Source: JAWOJF01 sp046481785 (lineage in GTDB: Bacteria; Bacteroidota; Ignavibacteria; Ignavibacteriales; Ignavibacteriaceae). From it: a stretch of DNA of 12,207 bases. A program made the position numbers and the translations under genes. Shown piece after piece: positions 1 through 7,500 of the stretch. Below the pieces are notes generated by a model. That model had not been told where the DNA came from. It saw only the letters and a program-made list of their open reading frames with translations, and did not search any database. Each line of letters begins with the position of its first letter. Position 1 is the stretch's first letter. Location: positions 1 through 12,207 of the forward strand of contig JAWOJF010000316.1 in NCBI GenBank assembly GCA_046481785.1, in the 5' to 3' direction.

Positions 1-884
1 AAGATTGAAATAGCAAAATGATTTAACGGCACTTCCAGAATTTGACCGGTTTTGGAAACTCTAAATTTCCAAATTCCATTTTTAATATCTATCCGGGAAA
101 TGTTCTCAATGTCAGAGTATCGCTGCCCTGTAAAGCATTGAAAGCAAAATATATCCCTTACTCTACTTAACCTTTCATTGTCAAGTTTTAAGTTGTAAAG
201 TGCCATCAACTCATTTTCAAATAGATGAATGATATCGTTCTGATGAAACTTTATTTTGAAATTTCTAAAGTCTGTATTCTTTGTTAATTTTCTTTCTACC
301 GCCCAGTTCATAAAAACTTTCAGATAACTTATTGTTTTGTTTACACTGTTGTCAATTAAATTTCTTTTTTCAATGAGGTAAGGATAGAATTTGTCAATAA
401 AAAGCGAACCAATATTTGAATAGGATATTTTATATCCAGTTTCCTTTTCAAATGATTCTAAGAGTTTTTTTGTTTGTTTGTATTTTCTAAGAGTACTTCC
501 TTTTACATATGTATCCTTTGATGAAATGAAGTCTTCAAAGTCGTCAAAGAAATTTTTGGGATTAATACTGAATGCGTTTTTTATCTCTATAGCTATTTCA
601 TCAAATCCGGCGTTAAAGTTCGTTGATTTTGTTGTTCTAATTGCGTCCAGGATTTTACTTTCATATAGATTTAAGAAGTTATTCAATCCCTGAAGCTGAC
701 CTTTCAGGATCTTATTTGCAGTGCGCTTTATATCGGCTCTTTTAGTTTTAGTGTCCCAATATTCCGGGTTTATTTTTTCTTTAGTATTAAGGTAAATTGA
801 ATTTTTATTTTCTCTTACATAACACCAAATTGTTCGTAATCCAGAATCACTTTTTTTTCTCTCTAAGTAAAAATTTATATTCAT
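1..884 (-). CDS. Tyrosine recombinase/phage-type integrase (C-terminus cut by window edge)
   Basis: Translating the minus strand from the ATG at 884-882 gives 294 open codons up to the window edge, so the C-terminus lies outside. The N-terminal ~100 residues look like the arm-DNA-binding domain of Bacteroidota integrases. Residues ~110-205 resemble the SAM-like core-binding domain, ending in a helix with the motif VFMNWAVER. From ~220 the catalytic domain begins: TGQRYSDI holds the first catalytic Arg (Arg255), and the beta-hairpin SKTGQ holds the catalytic Lys (Lys278). The HxxR box and nucleophilic Tyr would lie beyond position 1. Such enzymes perform site-specific strand exchange to integrate or excise phages, islands and conjugative elements. 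It is transcribed away from the neighbouring genes. The Arg-Lys context makes the family call firm; what element it moves cannot be seen. Confidence 0.88.
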   Translation of the reverse strand, partial: MNINFYLERKKSDSGLRTIWCYVRENKNSIYLNTKEKINPEYWDTKTKRADIKRTANKILKGQLQGLNNFLNLYESKILDAIRTTKSTNFNAGFDEIAIEIKNAFSINPKNFFDDFEDFISSKDTYVKGSTLRKYKQTKKLLESFEKETGYKISYSNIGSLFIDKFYPYLIEKRNLIDNSVNKTISYLKVFMNWAVERKLTKNTDFRNFKIKFHQNDIIHLFENELMALYNLKLDNERLSRVRDIFCFQCFTGQRYSDIENISRIDIKNGIWKFRVSKTGQILEVPLNHFAISI

Positions 885-910
885 ATAATTTTGCGAAAAA
901 ATTTCTATGT

Positions 911-939
911 AATATAATAGTAGAAAAGTTGTGAGTCAA
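911..939 (-). promoter_or_regulatory. Sigma70-like promoter of the integrase gene
   Basis: On the minus strand, TTGACT (934-939) and TATATT (911-916) are separated by exactly 17 bp. The -10 box lies 26 bp upstream of the integrase ATG at 884. The spacing and box matches are good for a sigma70-type promoter. Bacteroidota often use a different consensus, so activity is an inference. Confidence 0.5.
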
Positions 940-962
940 TAATTCTCACAATATTCTCACAA
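930..962. repeat. Three TTGTGA/TCACAA half-sites overlapping the integrase promoter
   Basis: ATTCTCACAA occurs twice in direct orientation at 942-951 and 953-962, with a period of 11 bp (about one helical turn). The opposite half-site TTGTGA lies at 930-935 and forms an inverted repeat with the first copy. The group overlaps the -35 box. This could be an operator for a repressor or excisionase, or arm-type sites for the integrase; the sequence does not decide between them. Confidence 0.45.
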
Positions 963-1100
963 AAAAGTGGGATAGTATGCTAGAGAAATGAATATTTATG
1001 GGATAGCGGAAAATAGTTAATGGCTATAACCTATTGTAATTAAATGAGTTAAATTTTATTTGAAAATGCATGAAATCCAATGAAATGATAAAAGATAGTA

Positions 1101-1125
1101 GGTGTGGTTCCTTCAGCCCCCACTA
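1101..1125 (+). other. Possible tRNA/tmRNA 3'-end remnant (candidate attachment site)
   Basis: GTGGTTC followed by CTTCAGCCCCCACTA resembles the T-arm and acceptor 3' strand of a tRNA or tmRNA, but no 5' partner or full cloverleaf exists upstream and the T-loop looks incomplete. It lies between an integrase gene and a terminator that begins 6 bp after it. Integration into the 3' end of a tRNA/tmRNA gene leaves exactly such a displaced 3' fragment. The identity is weakly supported from sequence alone. Confidence 0.3.
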
Positions 1126-1131
1126 AATAAG

Positions 1132-1154
1132 AAAGCCGTAGTAATACGGCTTTT
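1132..1154. terminator. Rho-independent terminator, bidirectional
   Basis: A perfect 9-bp stem, AAAGCCGTA/TACGGCTTT, closes a GTAA (GNRA-type) tetraloop and is followed by TTTTGTCATTTT on the plus strand. The reverse strand has TTTCTTATTT after the stem. It can end transcription of the TPR lipoprotein gene from the right. On the plus strand it would end any RNA gene whose 3' remnant precedes it. Confidence 0.8.
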
Positions 1155-1254
1155 GTCATTTTAAATGAATGCTGCAAATTGTAGACAGAGCTCAGGTTTA
1201 TCCCGAGTACCTGCCGCCACGAATACAGGCGCACAGGCAAGCTTGCTCTTGCTC

Positions 1255-2190
1255 TTAATCCTTTGAAGTTATTTTGTTCTTCCTGGGACCGCAGAAATTC
1301 TGTATTTGTTCATAAGCGTCAATATGACCAAGTTTGCCTGCTTTTTTTAAATCACGGCAAGCTTCATCAGTTCTATTTATTTCAATATAAGTCATCCCTC
1401 TTTTATACCAGGCTTTGGCATTAGCAGAATCGATACGGATAATTGTGCTGTAATCTTTTATTGCCCCCCTGTATTCCTCAAGTATCCTGTATGTGTCACC
1501 TCTTATAAAATATGCATCAACAAAAGCGGGTTCAAGCTCAACAACCATTGAAAAATCATCAACTGCTTCTTCATACCCGCCAAGCATTCCTTTTGAATAA
1601 CCCCGGTTAAAATAGAGGTTAGCATCTTCGGAATCAATTTCCAGTGCTTTGGTATAATCAAAAATGGCTCCTTCATGATCTTCAATATCTGCTCTTAAAT
1701 TACCCCTGTTAACATAAGCTTCTTCATAAACAGGATTTATTCTTATTGCATGTGTATAATCATTAAGTGCATCTTCATATTTCTGAAGCATAACATTTAT
1801 ATATCCCCTGCTGAAATAGGCCATTGCATTAGCAGGATTCAGTTCAATTACTTTATTAAAATCTTTTTGCGCTTCATCATATTTATTTAAGGCAAGATAT
1901 TCCACTCCCCTGTTATGATAGGCATTTGCGAAATCATTTTTTATCCGGATAGCTGAAGTATAATCTTTAACAGCCTTTTCATGCTCACCCAGGTTAGCGT
2001 AAGCTTTCCCCCGGCTGTAATATATAACTGAATTATATGGAGTCTCAGCAATAGCTTGTGAAAACTTTCTTACAGCTTCAATATATTTCCCATCCTTTAA
2101 GTCTTTTTCCCCGCTGGAAAGAAAACCACCAGAGGATGAACAGCCATAGAAAAGTACAGGTATAATAATCAGTATTAATAAGTATCTCAT
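1255..2190 (-). CDS. TPR-repeat lipoprotein
   Basis: This 311-residue protein begins with a short hydrophobic signal (residues 3-16) ending in a lipobox-like FYG before Cys17, so it is probably lipidated and outer-membrane or periplasmic. From ~29 to ~295 it consists of tetratricopeptide repeats: one partial N-terminal unit, six 34-residue units, and a degenerate final unit with a capping helix (ACRDLKKAGKLG). The units carry the AYxxRGxxY...A..DY..AI.I pattern of the TPR_1/TPR_11 type. TPR superhelices bind partner proteins, and a lipidated version commonly acts as an assembly scaffold, but no partner is indicated here. The gene lies 110 bp downstream of the CBS gene in the same direction, and the hairpin at 1132-1154 follows it. 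No strong Shine-Dalgarno sequence precedes the ATG. Confidence 0.85.
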   Translation of the reverse strand: MRYLLILIIIPVLFYGCSSSGGFLSSGEKDLKDGKYIEAVRKFSQAIAETPYNSVIYYSRGKAYANLGEHEKAVKDYTSAIRIKNDFANAYHNRGVEYLALNKYDEAQKDFNKVIELNPANAMAYFSRGYINVMLQKYEDALNDYTHAIRINPVYEEAYVNRGNLRADIEDHEGAIFDYTKALEIDSEDANLYFNRGYSKGMLGGYEEAVDDFSMVVELEPAFVDAYFIRGDTYRILEEYRGAIKDYSTIIRIDSANAKAWYKRGMTYIEINRTDEACRDLKKAGKLGHIDAYEQIQNFCGPRKNKITSKD

Positions 2191-2300
2191 CTTTTACATC
2201 CGTTAAATCTTGTCCTTAATATTGTATCGCCGGAAATATATAAAAGTTTTAAAACATCATCTGAGACAAAAAAATGACCGGAAAAATTTTGGGATATTGA

Positions 2301-2738
2301 TCACCTGGTTCCTGTAATGTAGTGCTCAAGTTCGCTTATTTCCCAGTCTTTTCCATCTATTACAGCTTTTACCACATCACCAATGGAAATCATTCCAGCC
2401 AGTTTCTTGTCTTCATACACCGGAAGATGACGTATTCTTTTATCCAGCATTAGTGACATACATTCTTCTGCAGTAAACTGGGGTGATACATAAAATATTT
2501 TTGGAGACATGATTTCGCTGACCAATGTGTCTTTTGATGATTTTCCTTTTAACACAACTTTACGTGCATAATCTCTTTCTGAAATAATACCCAGAAGCTC
2601 ATCCCCTTCCATAACCAATAATGCGCCGATTTCCTTTTCAGCCATAACTTGTAGTGCATCGAAAATTGTTGCTCCGGGTGAAACAGACCAGATTTGATTC
2701 CCCTTATTCTCTAACATTCTTCTAACAGTTGCCTTCAT
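2301..2738 (-). CDS. Stand-alone tandem CBS-domain protein
   Basis: The 145-residue protein is almost entirely a Bateman module. CBS1 spans about residues 7-63, with DALQVMAEKEIGALLV and GIISERDYARKV. CBS2 spans about 74-130, with AEECMSLMLDKRIRHLPV and GMISIGDVVKAVI. No enzyme, transporter or DNA-binding domain is attached. CBS pairs bind adenine nucleotides such as AMP or ATP and act as energy sensors; proteins of this size and arrangement are widespread, usually with unknown partners. The conserved Asp56 and Asp121 at the ends of the two motifs are where ribose contacts are usually found. An AAAGG sequence precedes the start and lies partly within a perfect 12-bp palindrome (2739-2750). 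Confidence 0.9.
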   Translation of the reverse strand: MKATVRRMLENKGNQIWSVSPGATIFDALQVMAEKEIGALLVMEGDELLGIISERDYARKVVLKGKSSKDTLVSEIMSPKIFYVSPQFTAEECMSLMLDKRIRHLPVYEDKKLAGMISIGDVVKAVIDGKDWEISELEHYITGTR

Positions 2739-2750
2739 AAGGTTAACCTT
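2739..2750. repeat. 12-bp perfect palindrome abutting the CBS gene start
   Basis: AAGGTTAACCTT reads identically on both strands and directly touches the start codon of the CBS-domain gene, covering its weak ribosome-binding region. It could be an operator or a small translational hairpin, or be coincidental. Confidence 0.3.
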
Positions 2751-2962
2751 TCAAAAATTAAATGGATGCGAAAACTTTTCTGTAATATATATTTTAAAAC
2801 CTGAATTTTCCTAATTATTTTTTTAACTGCCTCTTTTTAAAGATACAATATCTTCCACCGTAAATTTTGATGGAAATCAATGTATTTTATTTATCTCCTG
2901 AAAAAAAGGTGCTGAATTCTTATATTTTTTTGTATTTTAGTATATTATTTTTTTTACGGAAG

Positions 2963-3604
2963 ATGCTAACTAAATATAAACATGTCATATGGGACTGGAA
3001 CGGAACCCTTCTTGATGATGTAACCCTCTGCGTTAATATTATAAACAATATCCTTTCTAAAAGAGAATTAAAAGCATTGTCTCATAATGAATACAGGGAA
3101 ATATTCACCTTCCCGGTACTTGATTATTATATGAAAGCCGGCCTTGATCTTGACAAATATCCATTTGAAGCTCTGGGAACGGAGTGGATGGGTGAATATG
3201 AAAAAGAAAAAAGCAACGTTTGCCTTTTTGAAGGAGCCGAAGAAATACTTTCATATGTAAAACAGACCGGCAGAGAGCAATCCATATTATCAGCTTACCC
3301 CCACATAACCCTGGTTGAAATTGTATCAATGCTTGGGCTTGAATCATATTTTACAAATATAAGCGGGCTGGATCATATCTATGCTACAAGCAAAATTGAT
3401 ATTGGAAAACAACTGGTTAAAAAAATTGGTTTAAAAGGAAGCGAAATGGTGTTTGTTGGTGATACTGTTCATGATTATGAAGTTGCATGTGAAATGGGAG
3501 CAGATTGTATACTTATTGCAAACGGACATCAGAGCAAGGAGCGTTTGATTACCTGCAGAGTACCGGTATTTGATTCTCTTACTGCTCTTAGAAATGAGTT
3601 GTAA
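2963..3604 (+). CDS. HAD-superfamily hydrolase (phosphoglycolate phosphatase-like) with variant motif I
   Basis: From the ATG at 2963 the protein has 213 residues, usual for this class. Motif I is WDWNGTLLDD with nucleophile Asp11. The motif II Ser is in ILSA (Ser110). The motif III Lys is probably Lys144 in TSKIDIGKQ. Motif IV is VFVGDTVHDYEVA with Asp167 and Asp171. A helical cap of type C1 fits residues ~18-85. The second motif I position, normally the general acid/base Asp, is Asn13. The DWNGTLLDD variant is recognisable in other HAD proteins, but it makes ordinary phosphatase activity uncertain. An ATG 96 bp upstream would add 32 residues encoded by very AT-rich DNA; I rejected it because motif I normally lies near the N-terminus. 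The gene is divergent from the CBS gene. The substrate cannot be told. Confidence 0.85.
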   Translation: MLTKYKHVIWDWNGTLLDDVTLCVNIINNILSKRELKALSHNEYREIFTFPVLDYYMKAGLDLDKYPFEALGTEWMGEYEKEKSNVCLFEGAEEILSYVKQTGREQSILSAYPHITLVEIVSMLGLESYFTNISGLDHIYATSKIDIGKQLVKKIGLKGSEMVFVGDTVHDYEVACEMGADCILIANGHQSKERLITCRVPVFDSLTALRNEL

Positions 3605-3642
3605 CTGTTTATTAAAAGTTCAATGTTGAAATTTTCAGACAA

Positions 3643-3686
3643 CGCCGGCAGATTATTTTCCCCTAAGATGAGCCGCCGCCGGCAGA
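3643..3686. repeat. Short GC-rich direct repeat downstream of the HAD gene
   Basis: CGCCGGCAGA occurs at 3643-3652 and 3677-3686 in an otherwise AT-rich gap. Each copy contains the palindrome GCCGGC, so the pair could also fold as a hairpin with a loop of about 28 nt. No T-run follows on the plus strand, so it is not a typical terminator. The role is unknown. Confidence 0.3.
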
Positions 3687-3699
3687 ACAAAAAAATTGT

Positions 3700-3966
3700 A
3701 TGGTTTTATTTCTTATCGGTATTATTGTCTTCCTTATTAATATTCCATTTGGTTACTGGCGTGGTAATGTAAAAAAATTTTCACTTCAATGGTTTCTTGC
3801 CGTCCACATTCCCGTACCCGCAATAGTCTTTCTAAGAATTTACTCCGGGCTTGGATTTCAATTTATTACATACCCCGTAATAGTTGGAGCATATTTCCTC
3901 GGGCAGTTTACAGGTTCAAAACTTAACAGATTGCAAAAAAAGAGAAACACACCCGGAGAAGGATAA
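3700..3966 (+). CDS. Small integral membrane protein, conserved hypothetical
   Basis: This 88-residue protein is strongly hydrophobic, with three probable membrane segments at about residues 2-20, 28-47 and 52-71. The motif NIPFGYWRGNVKKFSLQWFL joins the first two, and a basic tail (KLNRLQKKR) follows. The positive loop and tail suggest cytoplasmic placement of those parts. The pattern NxPFGYWR...KFSxQWFLAxHxPVP looks like a conserved family I have no name for. The gene lies 96 bp after the HAD gene in the same direction. No clear Shine-Dalgarno sequence precedes the ATG, which follows an A-rich run. Codon use and composition fit a real gene, and the overlapping minus-strand reading frame has no recognisable features. 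Confidence 0.65.
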   Translation: MVLFLIGIIVFLINIPFGYWRGNVKKFSLQWFLAVHIPVPAIVFLRIYSGLGFQFITYPVIVGAYFLGQFTGSKLNRLQKKRNTPGEG

Positions 3967-4000
3967 GCTTTTAACCTCTTCTTTTTTAAATTGTATAAAA

Positions 4001-4008
4001 TATTTTTG
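4001..4008 (+). promoter_or_regulatory. Possible Bacteroidota-type -7 element
   Basis: TATTTTTG matches the TAnnTTTG element of Bacteroidota housekeeping promoters and lies 46 bp before the start of the gene at 4055. No TTG is found at the expected -33 distance, so only half of the promoter pattern is present. Confidence 0.25.
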
Positions 4009-4054
4009 CTCCTTATCTTGCACGTTAAGTTAATAAAAATAACCCGGAGGATAT

Positions 4055-4330
4055 ATGCATGATCATATAATCGGTTTAGCATGGTATAATAAAACTGACT
4101 GGGAGGAATGGAAACGGATTTCAGAAGACGAGATTGAAGATAATTATGAGGACTGGCTGATATCTGCGAAAGCAGCCAAACTGAGTATGGAAAACCAGGG
4201 ATATACAGTTGAAGAAGTATTAATTTCCCCGGCAGATTTTTCACAATGGTGTAGAAAAAACAGGAAAAGGAGAGATTCTGCAAACCGTTCAATGTATGTA
4301 CAAATGCTTAGATCAATGGGGCAGAATTAG
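4055..4330 (+). CDS. Small conserved hypothetical protein (IIGLAWY...WLISA type)
   Basis: The 91-residue, soluble, charged protein starts at an ATG 4 nt after a strong GGAGG (4046-4050), which supports both the gene and its start. The N-terminus IIGLAWYNKTDWEEWKRIS is followed by an acidic helix, then YEDWLISAKAAKLSM, then VEEVLISPADFSQWC. It ends in a basic segment (RKNRKRRDSANRSMYVQMLR). This order, GLxWY, a short helix, YxEWLxxA and a D/PxxFxxWC segment, resembles small uncharacterised proteins found across many bacterial phyla. No domain name or function comes to mind. It is the last plus-strand gene before the convergent terminator at 4413-4451. Confidence 0.75.
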   Translation: MHDHIIGLAWYNKTDWEEWKRISEDEIEDNYEDWLISAKAAKLSMENQGYTVEEVLISPADFSQWCRKNRKRRDSANRSMYVQMLRSMGQN

Positions 4331-4412
4331 TATTTCACATATCTTTAAAGAAATTCTTTATTTACTTCTTAAGCTGTCTAATATAAATATTACCGCAATT
4401 AATGTATTAAAT

Positions 4413-4451
4413 AAAAAATCCCCGGACTACTCAAAGGCCGGGGATTTTTTT
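4413..4451. terminator. Strong bidirectional terminator between convergent genes
   Basis: The stem ATCCCCGG (4418-4425) / CCGGGGAT (4438-4445) closes a 12-nt loop. It is flanked by AAAAAA on the left and TTTTTTT on the right, so it works on both strands. It lies between the plus-strand gene ending at 4330 and the minus-strand giant gene ending at 4505. Confidence 0.92.
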
Positions 4452-4504
4452 ATTATTGAAAAAGATGTGAGGCTTACTTTTAAGGCAAGCCCCGCATATG
4501 AACT

Positions 4505-7500
4505 TTATTTGGCAAGGATCATCTTCTTTGTTATGTTAACTGAGTTACCCTGCAGTTTGTAGAAGTAAATACCACTTGATAAGTTACTTGCATCAAACTT
4601 AACTGAATGTCTGCCCGGCTCAAGCTCACTGTTAACAAGTTCCATTATCTGCTCGCCGATTACATTGTAAACTCTTAGTGCAATATTTTCTTTCTTTGCT
4701 ACATCAAAGTTTATAATTGTTGACGGGTTAAACGGATTCGGATAATTCTGATCAAGAGCGAATTCTTTAGGTAATAAATTATTCTCTCCTTCAACATCGG
4801 TTAAACCATCAGTTAAGAATGCTATATTGGTAACCTCAAAGTTGAAGCTTGTAATAGACGGATTAGAAGCTGAGTTATAAACAAAACCTATGTTCCTGAT
4901 CTTGCTTGCATCGAACGGAACCTGTGTACCGTATCTCTGTGCAAAGTTCTTGAAATCTATTTCATAGGTGTTCATGTTTTCTGTTAAATCAATAGTGTAC
5001 ATGAAGTAGTTGTAACCCTCCAGAGTTGTTAAGTCGATAATTACGTCTACTTTACCTTTACCGCGTGCATCAAACCTTAATGAATTATGATAAGTCAGGT
5101 CATAAGCCGAAGCACCTGCAGTAAGTGATCTAACTACAGATACCCAGTCTTTTAATTCACCGCTTACCTCGGCTCCGCCTGAAAGTACAAGGGCACCGGA
5201 AGGATAAGAAGCAAGGTCCTGTTTAACATAATTTGTATTAAATGTATTTACAGCACTTTCTGAACCTGTAAGGTAAGCAAATGCACCGCCGCTTACATAA
5301 GCCTCATCCCTGAAATTAGCAGAAGACTGTGACAGGAATACCTGTGCGTCTGATATTACTCCCAGCGGGAACTTCACTACAGAAGTACCTGAAGGAATAT
5401 TAAATGATTCGGCTGCTTCAAGCATTTCACCGCCCTGTGATTCTTTATACTTAACTTTAATACTTGACTGAACAGGTGAATAGTTGTTTGTTACAGTTAA
5501 ATAAACATTACCGTCATGGCTGTATCTTGCCTTGCGGAGGAATATATTCGGAGCAGGCTGCGAGTTATTCATGAACGATACAGAGCCAAGGGTTTTGAAT
5601 TTAGCAAATACATCCTTAACCATTTTAACTGTACCTTCAACTGTACTTGACCATACCTGGAAGTTGTAAACATTCACTGCACCGGCAGGAGCGGTATACT
5701 CATCATAGGTCCATTTGTTTTCTACCTTAAACCCGTTTGTAGTTTCATATACACTGAATGTTATTGAATAATCTGTTAGACCTTCCGGATTTACAAGTTT
5801 ACCTGTATAGAATTTATAACCGTTAATTACAGTCAGGAACAGATCATCTATTTCTGATCCGGCAAGCCTGTCGCATACCTGTTTTGTATGATCATATATA
5901 AAAGGAGCAGATGTTAATGTAGAGAATATACCTGCTACTCTGGTATTACCGGTTTCTATATTTGCATTATAGTCAACTGCATAACTTGCAATTGCATTGG
6001 AAATTCCAAGAATATCAAACGGGGTCGTTTCAACAGGTACTGAGTTAAACGGCCCTACTTCAGGAACAAAAGCATTAAGGCCTATCTGTGCTATAGATGA
6101 ATTACCTTTTGATTTAGCAACCAAAGGAGTAGTTAATCCATACTGTATTTTAAGTTTACGTTTCAGAAGCAGTTCAGCCATGTCGCCTCTTGACTCAACA
6201 CCGCCGTCACCGCCGCCGCTGCAGCTATCTGCAATATTTACGTCATTATCACATGCCTGGAAAGGATTTTTATATGTATCCTGCCCGGTTATGCATGCTA
6301 CGTTTTCATATTCAGAATGGAAATCAACTACTTTAACAGTAATCTTAACCTGTCCGGCCTGTCCTGCAGCTAATGTACCTATATTCCATTTAACTACATT
6401 GCTTCCGTTCCATGTTTCGCCGCATGAGCTGCCGCCTTCACATGACACATATTCAGTACCTTCAGGAAGCACGTCTTCTATTGCAACTTTATAAGCAGGA
6501 GAACCGCCCTTGTTCTGATATTTTATTGTATAAGTAAGTTCGTTATTAACTTCAGGCATTACTGTTTTGTAATCATCTTTATTTATCCATAATTCAGGCC
6601 CGCTTACAATCTGCAGACCGGCATCACGGCTTAAGTCATCAACGCCTGCACCAAGTACAAAACATTCGGTTTTACCGGAGGCAGCGTCTGCGTCAGAGTC
6701 TTCCTGGTCATCACTTCCCTGATCTCTTGAAGTAAATGTATAGCCATCAGGAAGTATAAACTGAACATAATAAGAACCTGCTTCAAGTTCGCTGAACAAA
6801 TAATTTCCAACGGTATTAGTTATTGTTGTACCAACAAGTGTATTGTCGCAATTATATAATTTAACTGTAACATTTGATACACCCGGTTCGCCCTCATCCT
6901 GTATACCGTTTTTGTTACTGTCTTTCCATACAAAATCACCTATAGAACCATTTACCGGAATTACTATTTCTGAAATCCCTGCATCCCATGTAAGATCTGC
7001 TTCACCTGCATCAAGTGTAAAGCATACAGTTCTGCCTAAAGTTACATCTGCGTCAGAATCGGCATAATCATCAGATACAGCATCAACAGGACTGAATTCA
7101 TATCCGTCAGGAAGCATGAATTTTACATAATAACTTCCTGCATCAAGAGAATCGAATAAGTAAAGTCCGTTGCCGTTAGTTACTGTTGTTCTTAAAAGAG
7201 CATCCTCACAGTTATATAGTTTTACAGTAATACCTGATACACCAGCTTCACTGTTATCCTGGATTCCGTTTTTATTTACATCCAACCAAACTCTGTCACC
7301 AACTTTACCTTTTGTCGGATGTTCATATAAACCTATATCCCACCTTGTAGCATTACTATCGCAGTTAGGTGGATCAATATTAAAACATGCTGTTTTAGAT
7401 GAAAGAGGATCAGCATCAGAATCAAGCAAATCATCTGTACCTGCATCCATAAGTGTTAATCCCCAGCCTGTGGGTACACTTACTTTTAGATAATAATCAC

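Noticed and set aside
478..693. Plus-strand reading frame of 71 codons
   Set aside because: It is antisense to the integrase, whose reading frame has clear recombinase motifs.
1049..1240. Minus-strand reading frame of 63 codons
   Set aside because: It reads through the terminator hairpin and the putative attachment region, has no ribosome-binding site, and has no recognisable protein pattern.
2867..2962. Upstream start of the HAD gene
   Set aside because: It would put 32 residues of AT-driven sequence before motif I, which normally lies about 10 residues from the N-terminus; 2963 fits the family.
3601..3699. Rho-independent terminator after the HAD gene
   Set aside because: The GCCGGC elements could pair, but the loop is about 28 nt and no T-run follows, so I list it only as a repeat.
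3858..4292. Minus-strand reading frame of 144 codons
   Set aside because: It is antisense to two plus-strand genes, one with a strong ribosome-binding site; its composition (Leu/Ser/Tyr rich, no domain) is typical of a shadow frame.
4296..4562. Plus-strand reading frame of 88 codons
   Set aside because: It runs through the bidirectional terminator at 4413-4451 and into the 3' end of the giant gene.
5997..6494. Plus-strand reading frame of 165 codons
   Set aside because: It is antisense to the DUF11-like and neighbouring parts of the giant gene, Pro/Ser/Thr rich as expected from the reverse complement, with no ribosome-binding site. The smaller plus-strand frames at 6843-7067 and 7170-7493 are rejected for the same reason.
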